From Phocoena phocoena (Eukaryota; Chordata; Mammalia; Artiodactyla; Phocoenidae): a DNA stretch of 64,000 nucleotides. How positions within the stretch are numbered: position 1 is the first letter of the stretch; each line of letters opens with the position of its first letter. A model generated the notes under the pieces. That model was not told where the DNA came from and did not search any database. It saw only the letters and a list, made by a program, of their open reading frames with translations. This document shows, one piece after another, positions 1 through 10,025 of this stretch. The translations under genes were made by a program, and so were the position numbers. The DNA is taken from NCBI RefSeq assembly GCF_963924675.1, contig NC_089222.1, positions 112,979,316-113,043,315 of the forward strand, given 5' to 3'.

Positions 1-3000
1 CAATTATTGTTTGTAGACTTTTTGATGAATGCCATTCTGACTGGTTTGAGGTGATACCTTATTGTAGTTTTGATTTGCATTTCTCTAATGATTAGTGATG
101 TTGAGCATCCTTTCATGTGTTTGTTGGCAATCTGTATATCTCCTTTGGATAAATGTCTATTTAGGTCTTCTGCCCATTTTTGGATTGGGTTGTTTGTTTT
201 CTTGATATTGAGATGCATGAGCTGCTTGTATATTCTGGAGATTAATCCTTTGTCAGTAGCTTCGTTTGCAAATATTTTCTCCCATTTTGAGGGTTGTCTT
301 TTCGTCTTGCTTATGGTTTCCTTTGCTGTGTAAAAGCTTTTAAGTTTCCTTAGGTCCCATTTGTTTACTTTTGTTTTTATTCATTTCTCTAGGAGGTGGG
401 TCAAAAAGGATCTTGCTGTGTTGTATGTCATAGAGTCTTCTTCCGATGTTTTCCTCTAAGAGTTTCATAATGTCTGGGCTTACATTTAGGTCTTTAATCC
501 ATTTTGAGTTTATTTTTGTGTATGGTGTTAGGAAGTATTGTAATTTCATTCTTTTACATGTAGCTGTCCAGTTTTCCCAGCACCACTTATTGAAGAGGCT
601 GCCTTTTCTCCGTTGTGTATTCTTGCTTTCTTTATCAAAGATAAGGTAACGATATGTTTGTGGGTTTATCTCTGGGCTTTCTATCCTGTTCCATTGATCT
701 ATATTTCTGTTTTTGTGCCAGTACCACACTGTCTTCATTACTGTAGCTTTGTTGAATAGTCTGAAGTCAGGAAGGCTGATTCCTCCACCTCTGTTTTTCT
801 TTCTCAAGGTTGCTTTGGCTATTGAGGCTCTTTTTTGTTTCTATAAAAATTGTGAAATTTTTTGTCCTATTTCTGTGAAAAATGCCATTGGTAGTTGGAT
901 AGTGTTTGCATTGAATCTGTAGGTTGCTTTGTGTAGTATAGTCATTTTCACAATGCTGATTCTTCCAATCCAAGAACATGGTATACCTCTCCATCTGTTT
1001 GTATCATCTTTAATTTCTTTCACCAGTGTCTTGTAGTTTTCTGCATACAGGTCTTTGTCTCCTTAGGTAGGTTTATTCCTAGGTATTTTATTCTTTTTGT
1101 TGCAGTGATGAATGGGAGTGTTTCCTTAATTTCTCTTTCAGATTTTCCATCATTATTGTATAGGAATGCAAGAGATTTCTGTGCATTAATTTTATATCCT
1201 GCTATTTTACCAAATTCATTGATTAGCTCTAGTAGTTTTCTGACAGCATCTTTGGGATTTTCTATGTATAATATCATGTTATCTGCAAATAGTGACTGTT
1301 TTACTTCTTCTTTTCCAATTTGGACTCCATTTATTTCTTTTTCTTCTCTGATTTCTGTGGCTAAAACTTCCGAAACTATGTTAAATAATAGTGGTGAGAG
1401 TGGACAACCTTGTCTTCTTCCTGATCTTAGTGGAAATGGTTTCAACTTTTCACCATTGAGAACGATGTTGGTTGTGGGTTTGTCATATGTGGCCTTTATT
1501 ATGTTGAGGTAAGTTCCCTCTATGCCTACGTTCTGGACAGTTTTTATTATAAATAGGTCTTGAATTTTGTCGAAAGGTTTTTCTACATCTATTGAGATGA
1601 TCATATGGTTTTTCTCCTTCAATTTGTTAATATGGTTTAACACATTGATTGATTTGCATACATTGAAGAATCCTTGCATTCCTGGCATAAAGCCCACTTG
1701 ATCATGGTGTATGATTCTTTTAATGTGCTGTTAGATTTTGTTTCCTAGTATTCTGTTGAGAATATTTGCATCTATGTTCATCAGTGATATCGGTCTGTAG
1801 TTTTCTTTTTTTGTGACATCTTTTTCTGGTTTTGGTATCAGGGTGTTGGTGGCCTTGTAGAATGTGTTTGGGTGTGTTCCTCCCTCTGCTATATTTTGGA
1901 AGAGTTTGAGAAGGATAGGTGCTAGCTCTTCTCTAAATGTTTGATAGAATTCACCTGTGAATCCACTTGGTCCTGGGCTTTTGTTTGTTGGAAAATTTTT
2001 AATCACGGTGTCAATTTCAATGTTTGTGATTAGTCTGTTTATATTTTCTATTTCTTCCTGGTTCCATTTCAGGAGGCTGTGTTTTTCGAAGAATTTGTCG
2101 ATTTCTTCCAGGTTGTCCATTTTCTTGGCATATAGTTGCTTGTAGTAATTTCTCATGATCCTTTGTATTTCTGCAGTGTCAGTTGTTACTTCTCCTTTTT
2201 CATTTCTAATTCTATTGATTTGAGTCTTCCCCCCCTTTTTTTTGATGAGTTTGGCTAATGGCTTATCAATTTTGTTCATCTTCTCAAACAACCAGCTTGA
2301 AGTTTTATTTATCTTAGGTATTTTTCCCTTCATTTATTTTTTATTTATTTCTGATCTTTATGATTTCTTTCCTCTTGCTAAATTTTGGGGGTTTTTTTTG
2401 TTTGTTTTTTCACTAATTGCTCTGGGTGCAAGGTTAGTTTGTTTATTTGAGATGTTTCCTTTTTGTTGTGGTAAGACTGTATTGCTATAAACTTCCCTCT
2501 TAGACATGCTTTTGCTGCATCCCATAGGTTTTGGGTTGTTGTGTTTTCATTGTCATTTATTTCTAGGTATTTTTTGATTTCCTCAGTGATCTCTTTGTTA
2601 TTAAGTAGTGTTCTGTTTAACCTCCATGTATTTGTATTTTTTACAGATTTTTTTTCCTGTAATTGATACCTAGTCTCATAGCTTGTGGTCAGAAAGTATA
2701 CTTGATATGATTTCAATTTTCTTAAATTTACCAAGGCTTGATTTTGACCCAAGATATGATCTATCCTGGAGAATGTTCTGTGAGCACTTGAGAAGAAAAT
2801 GTATTCTCTTGTTTTTGGATGGGATTAGCTATAAACATTAATTAAGTCCATCTTGTTTAATGTATCATTTAAAGTTTTGTTTCCTTATTTATTTTCATTT
2901 TGGATGATCTGTCCATTGGTGAAAGTGGCATGTTAAAGTCCCCTACTATGATTGTATTACTGTCGATTTCCCCTTTTATGGCTGTTAGTAATTGCCTTAT

Positions 3001-3350
3001 GTATTCAGGTGCTCTTATGTTGGGTGCATAAATATTTACAATTGTTCTATCTTCTTCTTGGATTGATCCCTTGATCATTATGTAGTGTCCCTCTTTGTCT
3101 CTTGTAATAATCTTTATTTTAAAGTCTATTTTGTGTGATATGAGAATTACTACTGCAGATTTCTTTTGATTTATTTGATTTGACTATCTTTTTCAATCCC
3201 CTCACTTTCAGTCTTTATGTGTCCCTCGGTCTGAAGTGGGTCTCTTGTAGACAGCATATATACAGCTCTTGTTTTTGGATCTGTTCAGCTAGTCTATGTC
3301 TTTTGCTTGGAGTATTTAATCCATTTACATTTAAGGTAGTTATTGACATG
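1..3350 (-). pseudogene. L1-A ORF2 relic (endonuclease and reverse transcriptase)
   Basis: ORF2p nicks target DNA with an APE-type endonuclease and copies its own RNA by reverse transcription. Recognisable pieces in minus-strand order: the endonuclease start near 3240, with the 'CLQETH' motif and its catalytic Glu still intact; a second endonuclease segment at 2869-3078 with 'VGDFN'; the region before the RT (2378-2752); and RT blocks at 1731-2333 ('[12 protein letters not shown]') and 1020-1697. The RT active site near 1285-1300 reads FADN rather than FADD, so one metal-binding Asp is lost. The thumb/C-terminal part is at 340-807. The segments lie in different frames, so several indels separate them. 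The extreme C-terminus lies left of base 1. Confidence 0.9.
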
Positions 3351-3425
3351 TGTGTTCCTATTTCCATTTTCTTAATTGTTTTGGGTTTGTTATTTCAGGT
3401 TTTTTAGTTCTCTTGTGTTTCCTGC

Positions 3426-4313
3426 CTAGAGGAGTTCCTTGAGGAATTTGTTGTAAAGCTGGCTTGTTGGTGCTGAATTCTCTTAGCTTTTGCTTATCTG
3501 TAAAGTTTTTAATTTCTCTGTCGAATCTGAATCAGATCCTTGCTCTGTAGAGTTTTCATGGTTGTAGGTTTTTCTCTTTCATCACTTTAAATATGTCCTG
3601 CCACTCCCTTCTGGCTTGCAGAGTTTTTGCTGAAAGATTAGCTGTTAGCCTTATGGAGATTCTCTTGTGTGTTACTTGTTGCTTTTCCCTTTCTGCTTTT
3701 AATAATTTTTCTTTGTATTTAAATTTTGATAGTTTTCTTAATATGTGTCTTTGCATGTTTCTCCTTAGATTTATCCTGTATGGGACTCTCTGTGCTTCCT
3801 GGACTTGATTGGCTCTTTCCTATATTAGGGAAGTTTTCAACTATAATTTCTTCAAATATTTTTTCAGTGCCTTTTTGCTTCTCTCTTCTTCTTGGACCCC
3901 TATAATTCGAATGTTGGTGCATTTAATATTGTCTCAAAAGTCTCTGAGACTGTCCTCAATTCTTTTCTTTCTTTTTTGTTTATTCTGCTCTGCCATAGTT
4001 ATTTCCACTATTTTGTCTTCCAGGTCACTTATCCATTCTTCTGCCTCAGTTACTCTGCTACTGATTCCTTCTAGAGAATTTTTAATTTTCCTTTTTGTGC
4101 TCTTCATCATTGTTTGTTTGCTCTTTAGTTCTTCTAGGTCCTTGTTGCACATTTCTTATATTTTCTCCATTTTATTTCCAAGATTTTGGATCATCCTTAC
4201 TATCATTACTCTGAATTTTTTTCAGGTTGACTGCCTATTTCCTCTTCATTTGTTTGGTCTGGTGAGGTTTTACCTTGCTCCTTCATCTGCTGTGTATTTC
4301 GCTGTATTCTCAT
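3426..4313 (-). pseudogene. L1-A ORF1 relic (RNA-binding chaperone)
   Basis: ORF1p is the trimeric nucleic-acid chaperone that coats L1 RNA. A minus-strand ATG at 4311-4313 and a stop at 3426-3428 frame a region of about 296 codons, close to the usual length. It holds a coiled-coil segment at 3934-4152 with 'SRVTEAEEWISDLEDKI', a central segment at 3719-3922, and a C-terminal segment at 3556-3756 with 'LQARREWQDIFKVMK'. These lie in different frames and two stops follow soon after the ATG, so no full protein can be made. At the site where L1-D and L1-E have a TGA, this copy has a sense codon (CAA). Confidence 0.87.
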
Positions 4314-4816
4314 TTTGCTTAACTTACTGTGTTTGGGGTCTCCTTTTGCAGGCTGCAGGTTTGTAATTCCCATTGTTTTTGGTGTCTGCCTCCAGTCGGT
4401 AGAGTTGTTTCAGTGGGTTGTGTAGGCTTCCCTTGGAGGGGACTGGTGCCTGTGTTCTAGTGGATAAGGCTGGATCTTGTCTTTCTGATAGCTAGGACCA
4501 CCTCTGGTGGTGTGTTTTGTGGTGTCTGTGAACTTATTATGATTTTAGGCAGCCTCTCTGCTCTGCTAATGAGTGGGTTTGTGTTCCTGTCCTGCTAGTT
4601 GTTTGGCATAGGGTGGTCATTGAGTGGAGCTGGGTCTTAACATTGAGATGTAGATCTCTGAGGGAGCTTTCTCCATTTGATATTACATGGTGCTGGGAGG
4701 TCCCTGGTGGTCCAGTGTCCTGAAGATGGCTCTCCCACCTTAGAGGCTTAGACCTGACACCCAGCCGGAGCACCAAGACCCTGTCAGCCACATGGCTCAG
4801 AACAAAAGGGAGATGA

Positions 4817-4860
<44 letters not shown>

Positions 4861-6500
4861 GAAAGAAAGAAAGAAAGAGAAAGAAAGAAAGAAAGAAGAA
4901 AATAAAGCTATTAAAAATTTTTAAATTATTAAAAATAAAAATATAAAAAAGTAATTAAAAAAAAAAAAGAAATAGAGGAGAGCAACCAAACCAAAAAACA
5001 AATCCACTAATGATAAGTGCTAAAAACTACACTTAAGAAAAAAAGAAAAGAGAAAAACGGACAGAGAGAACCCTAGGACAAACGGTAAAATCACAACTAT
5101 ATGGACAAAATCACACAAAGAAGCATACACATACACACTCACAAAAGTTGAAAAAGGAAAAAAATATATATACAAAAAAAAAAAAGGAAGAGAACAACCA
5201 AATCAGTAAAGAGATCTACCAGTGATAATTAGCTCTAAATACTAAACTAAGATAAACATAAAACCAGAAACAAATTAGATGCAGAAAGCAAACCCCAAAT
5301 CTACAGTTGCTCCCAAAGTCCACCACCTCAATTTTGAGATGATTCGTTGTCTATTCAGGTATGATAGATGCAGGGTACATCAATTTGATTTTGGAGATTT
5401 AGTCTTTTGCTTCTGAGGCTGCTGGAAGAAATTTCCCTTTCTCTTCTTTTTTTGCACAGCTCCCGGTGTTCAGCTTTGGATTTGGCCCCACTTCTGCTTG
5501 TAGGTCACCTGAGGGCATCTGTTCCCATCCTGTGGGGGAGGTAGCAGCTGATTAGGGGGCTTCTGGCTCACTCAAGCCAGGGGGAGGGAGGGTTACAGAT
5601 TGCGGAGCAAGCCTGTGGTGGCAGAGGCTGGCATGACATTGCAACAGCCTGAGGTGCGCTGTGTGTTCTCCTGGGGAAGTTGTCCCTGGATCATGGGACC
5701 CTGGCAGTGCTGGGTTTCACATTCTCCTGGGAGGGGAAGTGTTGATAGTGACCTGTCTTGCACACAGGCTTCTTCATTGGCTTGGTCCGACCTTGGTCTG
5801 AGACCACAGGTCTCAGCTGTCCGCACTGATAGTCGTGGCTCACGTCCATCTCTGGAGCTCGTTTAGGCCGTGCTCTGAATCCTCTTTCCTCACACACCCC
5901 AAAACAATGGTCTCTTGTTTCTTAGGCAGTTCCAGACATTTCCCTGAACTCTTTCCTGGCTAGCTTTGGTGCACTAGCTCCCTTCAGGCTGTGTTCACGC
6001 AGCCAACCCCAGTTCTCTCCCTGGGATCTGACCTCTGAAACCCCAGCCTCAGTTCCCAGCCCCCACCCACCCCGGCGGGTGAGCAGACAAGCCTCTCAGG
6101 CTGGTGAGTGCTGGTCGGCAGCGATCCTCTGTGCAGGAATCTCTCCACTTTGCCCCCTGCACCCCTGTTGCTGCGCGCTCCTCCGTTGCTCGAAAGCTAC
6201 CCCCCCACACACCCACCGTCTCTGCCATTGAAGGGTCTTCCTAGTGTGTGGAAACTTTTCCTCCTTCACAGCTCCCTCCCAGAGGTTCAGGTCCCATCCC
6301 TATTCTTTTGTCCCTGTTTTTTCTTTTGCCCTACCCAGGTACATGGGGAGTTTCTGCCTTTGGGGAAGTCTGAGGTCTTCTGCCAGCATTCAGTAGGTGT
6401 TCTGTAGGGGTTGTTCCACATGTAGATGTATTTCTGATGTATTTGTGGGGAGGAAGGTGATCTCCACGTCTTACTCCTCCACCATTTTGAAGCTATCTCC
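4314..6500 (-). promoter_or_regulatory. L1-A 5' UTR / internal promoter region
   Basis: About 2.2 kb lie between the L1 5' end (6500) and the ORF1 start. The outer part (5400-6500) is fairly GC-rich. The inner part (about 4800-5340) is strongly A-rich on the plus strand, hence T-rich in the element's own sense, and includes a GAAA microsatellite. L1 5' UTRs carry an internal Pol II promoter; that function is inferred from position. It is more than twice as long as the 5' UTR of L1-D and looks like a different type. Confidence 0.75.
4815..4898. repeat. (GAAA)n microsatellite inside L1-A 5' UTR
   Basis: Around twenty GAAA units, interrupted twice by GAGAAA. It probably grew from the pyrimidine-rich part of the L1 5' UTR and is likely length-variable. 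Confidence 0.95.
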
Positions 6501-6544
6501 CTAATGATTTAATTTTAGCTACAGTTCTGAGAAAAATAATAAAG

Positions 6545-6846
6545 AGTATTTAGGCAAATATTAAAATAAAAGTTCCAGAATATGTTTTAAATATTGTTCT
6601 CATAAATAATTAATGCATATACATGACTTTTTCACAAAAAAATAGAAAATAAACAAAAAATATATACATATAAATATATTTTAAAATGTTTTGGAGCCTC
6701 ATGCAATTTGACTGTTATTACACGAAGATAGTCTCATCTTATCCAGTTATTTTTTGTGAAAAAGTCATTTATATGCATTAATTATTTATGAGAACAGTTT
6801 TTAAAACTTATTCTGGAACTTTTATTTTAATATTTGCCTAAATACT
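6545..6846. repeat. Long inverted repeat, two 98 bp arms
   Basis: The left arm (6545-6642) and right arm (6749-6846) are reverse complements with about four mismatches and one single-base length difference. A 106 bp spacer separates them. The arms open with 'agtatttaggcaaatatt' and its complement. The whole unit begins 45 bp from the L1-A 5' end. It contains no recognised transposon ends, so the origin is unknown: a MITE-like element or a locally templated inverted duplication are both possible. Confidence 0.92.
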
Positions 6847-7949
6847 CCTCTCTATATACAAAGCTCAAAGGCAGGACCATAAGTGTCTTTACAGTGAAGA
6901 TGGATAACAATAAGTGGAGTTATAAAAAGCACTGATGGTAAATCCAAAAGCAAATTCGCTTGTGCCAGAATCAAATATACATGATCAGTCCCTTTTAGTC
7001 AGCAGTTTATCAATGACCTGGAAGAAAATATTGAGGACATTTGAATCTCATTTTTAGGTAGCAAGATTTTGAAAGGCCTTCTTGCTATGGATCTACAGTC
7101 CCACATGCCTCACAGTCTTGTCCATTGCAGTCACCATCAGATTGTCTATCTAATGGACTGTCTTGTCCATCCATCAAAAGATGCTGATGTCTATACTTCC
7201 TGTACATCTTTTACTATGATTTCATTTTCTTTTTACTCTCTCTCTCCTTCCCTCCTTCCCTCTCAAATCTTTCTCCTACGCCCCTAGAATCTCAAATCCT
7301 ATTAAAAAAAATTACTCCACTTTTCTAAACACCTCTTAAAAATATTGCTCTTATCTTGGTGGCCCAAATGACATGACTATCTCTTGAAGACACTTTCTTT
7401 TACAGCCTTTTCAGGTAATGGTTTTACCCACAGTCAACTCACACAGCTCAGTATTCAAGATGACAAAAGTGCTTACTGTTTCTCATTATTACTTCAGTGC
7501 TGAATTTCTCACTTGCTCTCTCAAAAATCCAGATTCTTTGATATAAATGCTGTTCAGCTTTCTCACTCATTGATCATTCTGCTTTTGGCTCACTTGTTTT
7601 CTCTCTCTCTTCCTCTTTCTCACTCTCTTTCCCACTGGCAAAATGCCAGCCCTGGCTACAACTAAATGTTTGTGTACTCCTTGGCTGCAGCTGAGAAGTG
7701 GAATGCTGCTGGAGAAAATTATACAAATGTGTTAAATGAACTTTTTAAAATATGAAGACCACAATCTCAAAAAGCACCCAAAATTGCCAGACAATTTCTT
7801 CATATTTCTTTAACAATATTTTTTCTCAAATGATCTCAAACCTTCTCTTCTTTCCTCAACATGCCCTACCGACTCATCATTCTTAGGTGATGACTGGTCA
7901 CCACCATCATCATCATCTCTATCATTACGATTTAAACTCTAACTTCTGT
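6847..7949. other. Intergenic, nothing recognised
   Basis: AT-rich single-copy-looking sequence with scattered pyrimidine-rich patches (7225-7270, 7595-7635). No coding exon, RNA gene or repeat could be recognised. Confidence 0.5.
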
Positions 7950-8240
7950 AGGAAATCATGTACTGGTTTGCTGAAGCATTGTGTTGGAGCAAGCATTACG
8001 TATGTGAATAATACAGTCCCAAGCATCATGGGCTTTAAATTCTAGTGGATGATACCCATAAGTAAAGAGGACTTTACCACATAGCATGACATTTTAATTT
8101 TATAAACTCATACTATTCATTAGATACCTAATATATGTATCAGACATTGGTCTAGGAACTAAGGATATAGTAGTTAATAAAATAGACAGTCCCTGTCATC
8201 TTAAATTCTAATGAGGAATAATCTGCAATAGTATGTTTAT
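7950..8240 (+). mobile_element. L2 LINE 3' relic
   Basis: Two adjoining stretches (about 7970-8070 and 8110-8240) resemble the L2 tail: 'catgggctttaaattctagtgg' in the first, 'ttctaatgaggaataat' after 'gatatagtagttaataaaa' in the second. Heavily diverged. Confidence 0.6.
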
Positions 8241-9162
8241 GAGGTACATATTATATATAGTATAACCTTGAAATGTTTATTTTGTACCCTCATTTATACA
8301 TAAGTCTCTTGTGAATTGTGAAAGTGGAAGTCACTTAAGTGAAATTGTTTATCTTTGGATGAATTAATGACACCAATTTTGGGACTTACAAAATTGAAGA
8401 TCACATCCTGCTATATAATGGTCACATAAAGCTACTGGCACCAGCCTTAACTTCTAGTTCGTTTTTTTTCTTTTTTTTCATATTCTACCTAACTGCTGCA
8501 AACATTGTTGTTGAGTCTTTTAAAGTGTTATGACCAAGAAGATTGTTTTTCATAATAAGCTAGTATTTACCATTAACACTTTGTAAATTATTTGGCCTAA
8601 CTAGACATCTAGCAAAGTGCCAAGGAAATAGCAATGGTGCAAATATATTTTGAGATGGACAGTGTGAGAATATTGCCTGTTTTCTTAGTGTACAGCACAT
8701 ATGATGCATAGACCAAGAAAGGTCTGAATAATGCAAGTCCAACAAGAATCTGTCAGTCAGGACCCAGATGTGGTGGGGCAGAGTTGAGAGGACACTACAG
8801 CAAACAGAGAGAGCGGCTGCAGAAGGTAACAGTAACCAGCTTCACGTGTTTTCCTTACTGAATTTTTTTCAAGGATTATATCTACAATAAGGGAAGAATG
8901 AGAGCAAGGAAGGAAATAAAAGAAGAAAGAAAAGGACAGAATGAAGGAAGGGTAGGTAAAAGGGGAGATAATGATAATAATCTTCACAAAAATCACTAAA
9001 GTCAATTTAAAAATTGAGAAGTTTTTCTTTGCTTCTTGTTTCTTAGTAATATCTAGAGGCTATACACATAGTATTCAAAGATTTGTTTCAAGTTTAATAT
9101 AGATTATTTTGATAAAATAAAAATATCTGTCAAGTATCAGAGTATGTGTTCACATTAAAATC
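8241..9162. other. Intergenic, nothing recognised
   Basis: No gene or family seen. A purine-rich run lies at 8895-8970. Confidence 0.5.
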
Positions 9163-9170
9163 CAATATGT

Positions 9171-9394
9171 GGCCTTCCTTGGTGGTGTAGTGGTTGAGAG
9201 TCCACCTGCCAATGCAGGGGATGCGGGTTCGTGCCCCAGTCCGGGAAGATCCCACATGCCGCGGAGCGGCTGGGCCTGTGAGCCATGGCTGCTGAGCCTG
9301 CACATCCGGAGCCTGTGCTCCACAACGGGAGAAGCCACAGCAGTGAGAGGCCCGCGTACCATAAAAAAAAACAAAAAACAACAAACAAAAAAAG
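9171..9394 (+). mobile_element. CHR-type tRNA-derived SINE
   Basis: A full-length SINE opening with 'ggccttccttggtgg', with a Pol III B-box-like 'gggttcgtgcccc', the CHR body, and an A-rich tail with C interruptions. It is flanked by the direct repeat 'caatatgt' (9163-9170 and 9395-9402), the target-site duplication. It was mobilised in trans by L1 machinery. Confidence 0.93.
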
Positions 9395-9402
9395 CAATAT
9401 GT

Positions 9403-9925
9403 ATACATTGCAACAATGCAGGTAAGCATCTAGCAGTAGTATCAGTGTTGAAAATTACTTACGCTGTTTGTTTACAGAAGGGGCTTAGAGGATTCTTATA
9501 CCAAAAGCTCTTCCTGAATTTCTAACTAATTTTCTGATTGTGAAATGCTATGCTAAAAAGTGACAAATTTCTAATCAACCAACAATTAGAACCAAGAGGA
9601 AAGCTGATGATGCATTTCTATTTATTTTATCAAATAACAAAACAGTGGTAATGAGAGTTAGGGTAAGAGATTCCTCTCCCCTTCACACCCACACTTTTCT
9701 CCAATTAGGTCATCAAATGAAGCAATTGATGATCATGGCTTTCAAAATCAGTGTTTTATTAAAAAATAAAATCTCCCTTCCACTCAGTAGAACACTGAAT
9801 ACGAAAAGAGAAAACTAAAGACATTTTCATAAAGTCCAGAGATGTAAGAAGAGAGGTATATTACAAACACAATATGTGATGGGGGGTTGAATAATTAAAG
9901 TAGTTTCAATTATAACTTCAGACAT
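9403..9925. other. Intergenic, nothing recognised
   Basis: AT-rich sequence with no recognised element. Confidence 0.5.
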
Positions 9926-10025
9926 AGCAGTAATTTTTAACACTGGATGGACACTAGAGTCACTTGGGGGAGCCTTTAAAAATACTGAAGTGTTGACCTT
10001 GCCCCAAAACAATTAAATCAAATTA
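9926..10025 (+). mobile_element. MER5-like hAT transposon fragment
   Basis: A sequence of about 100 bp with the MER5 flavour: 'cactagagtcacttgggggag', then 'cctttaaaaatactg' and a 'gccccaaaac' stretch. Diverged and without clear termini. Confidence 0.5.

Larger units (their letters stand above)
1..6500 (-). mobile_element. LINE-1 element L1-A, antisense, 3' end outside window
   Basis: A long L1 retrotransposon read on the minus strand. From right to left it shows a 5' UTR (about 4314-6500), an ORF1 relic (3426-4313) and ORF2 running off the left edge. Its 5' end at 6500 reads on the minus strand 'ggagatagcttcaaaatgg', the look of an L1 start, so this copy was not 5'-truncated on insertion. 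The missing piece is the ORF2 C-terminus and 3' UTR. Several frameshifts break both ORFs, so the copy is dead. A target-site duplication cannot be checked because the 3' flank is absent. Confidence 0.93.

Noticed and set aside
9171..9250. tRNA gene
   Set aside because: The tRNA-like heads belong to SINEs: box-like segments are present but no intact cloverleaf, and an A tail and target duplications follow.
9130..9525. Several overlapping open frames over the CHR SINEs (also at 28658, 31310, 38042, 49354, 52857, 56949)
   Set aside because: All SINE copies give similar open frames on both strands because the body is GC-rich; not protein-coding.
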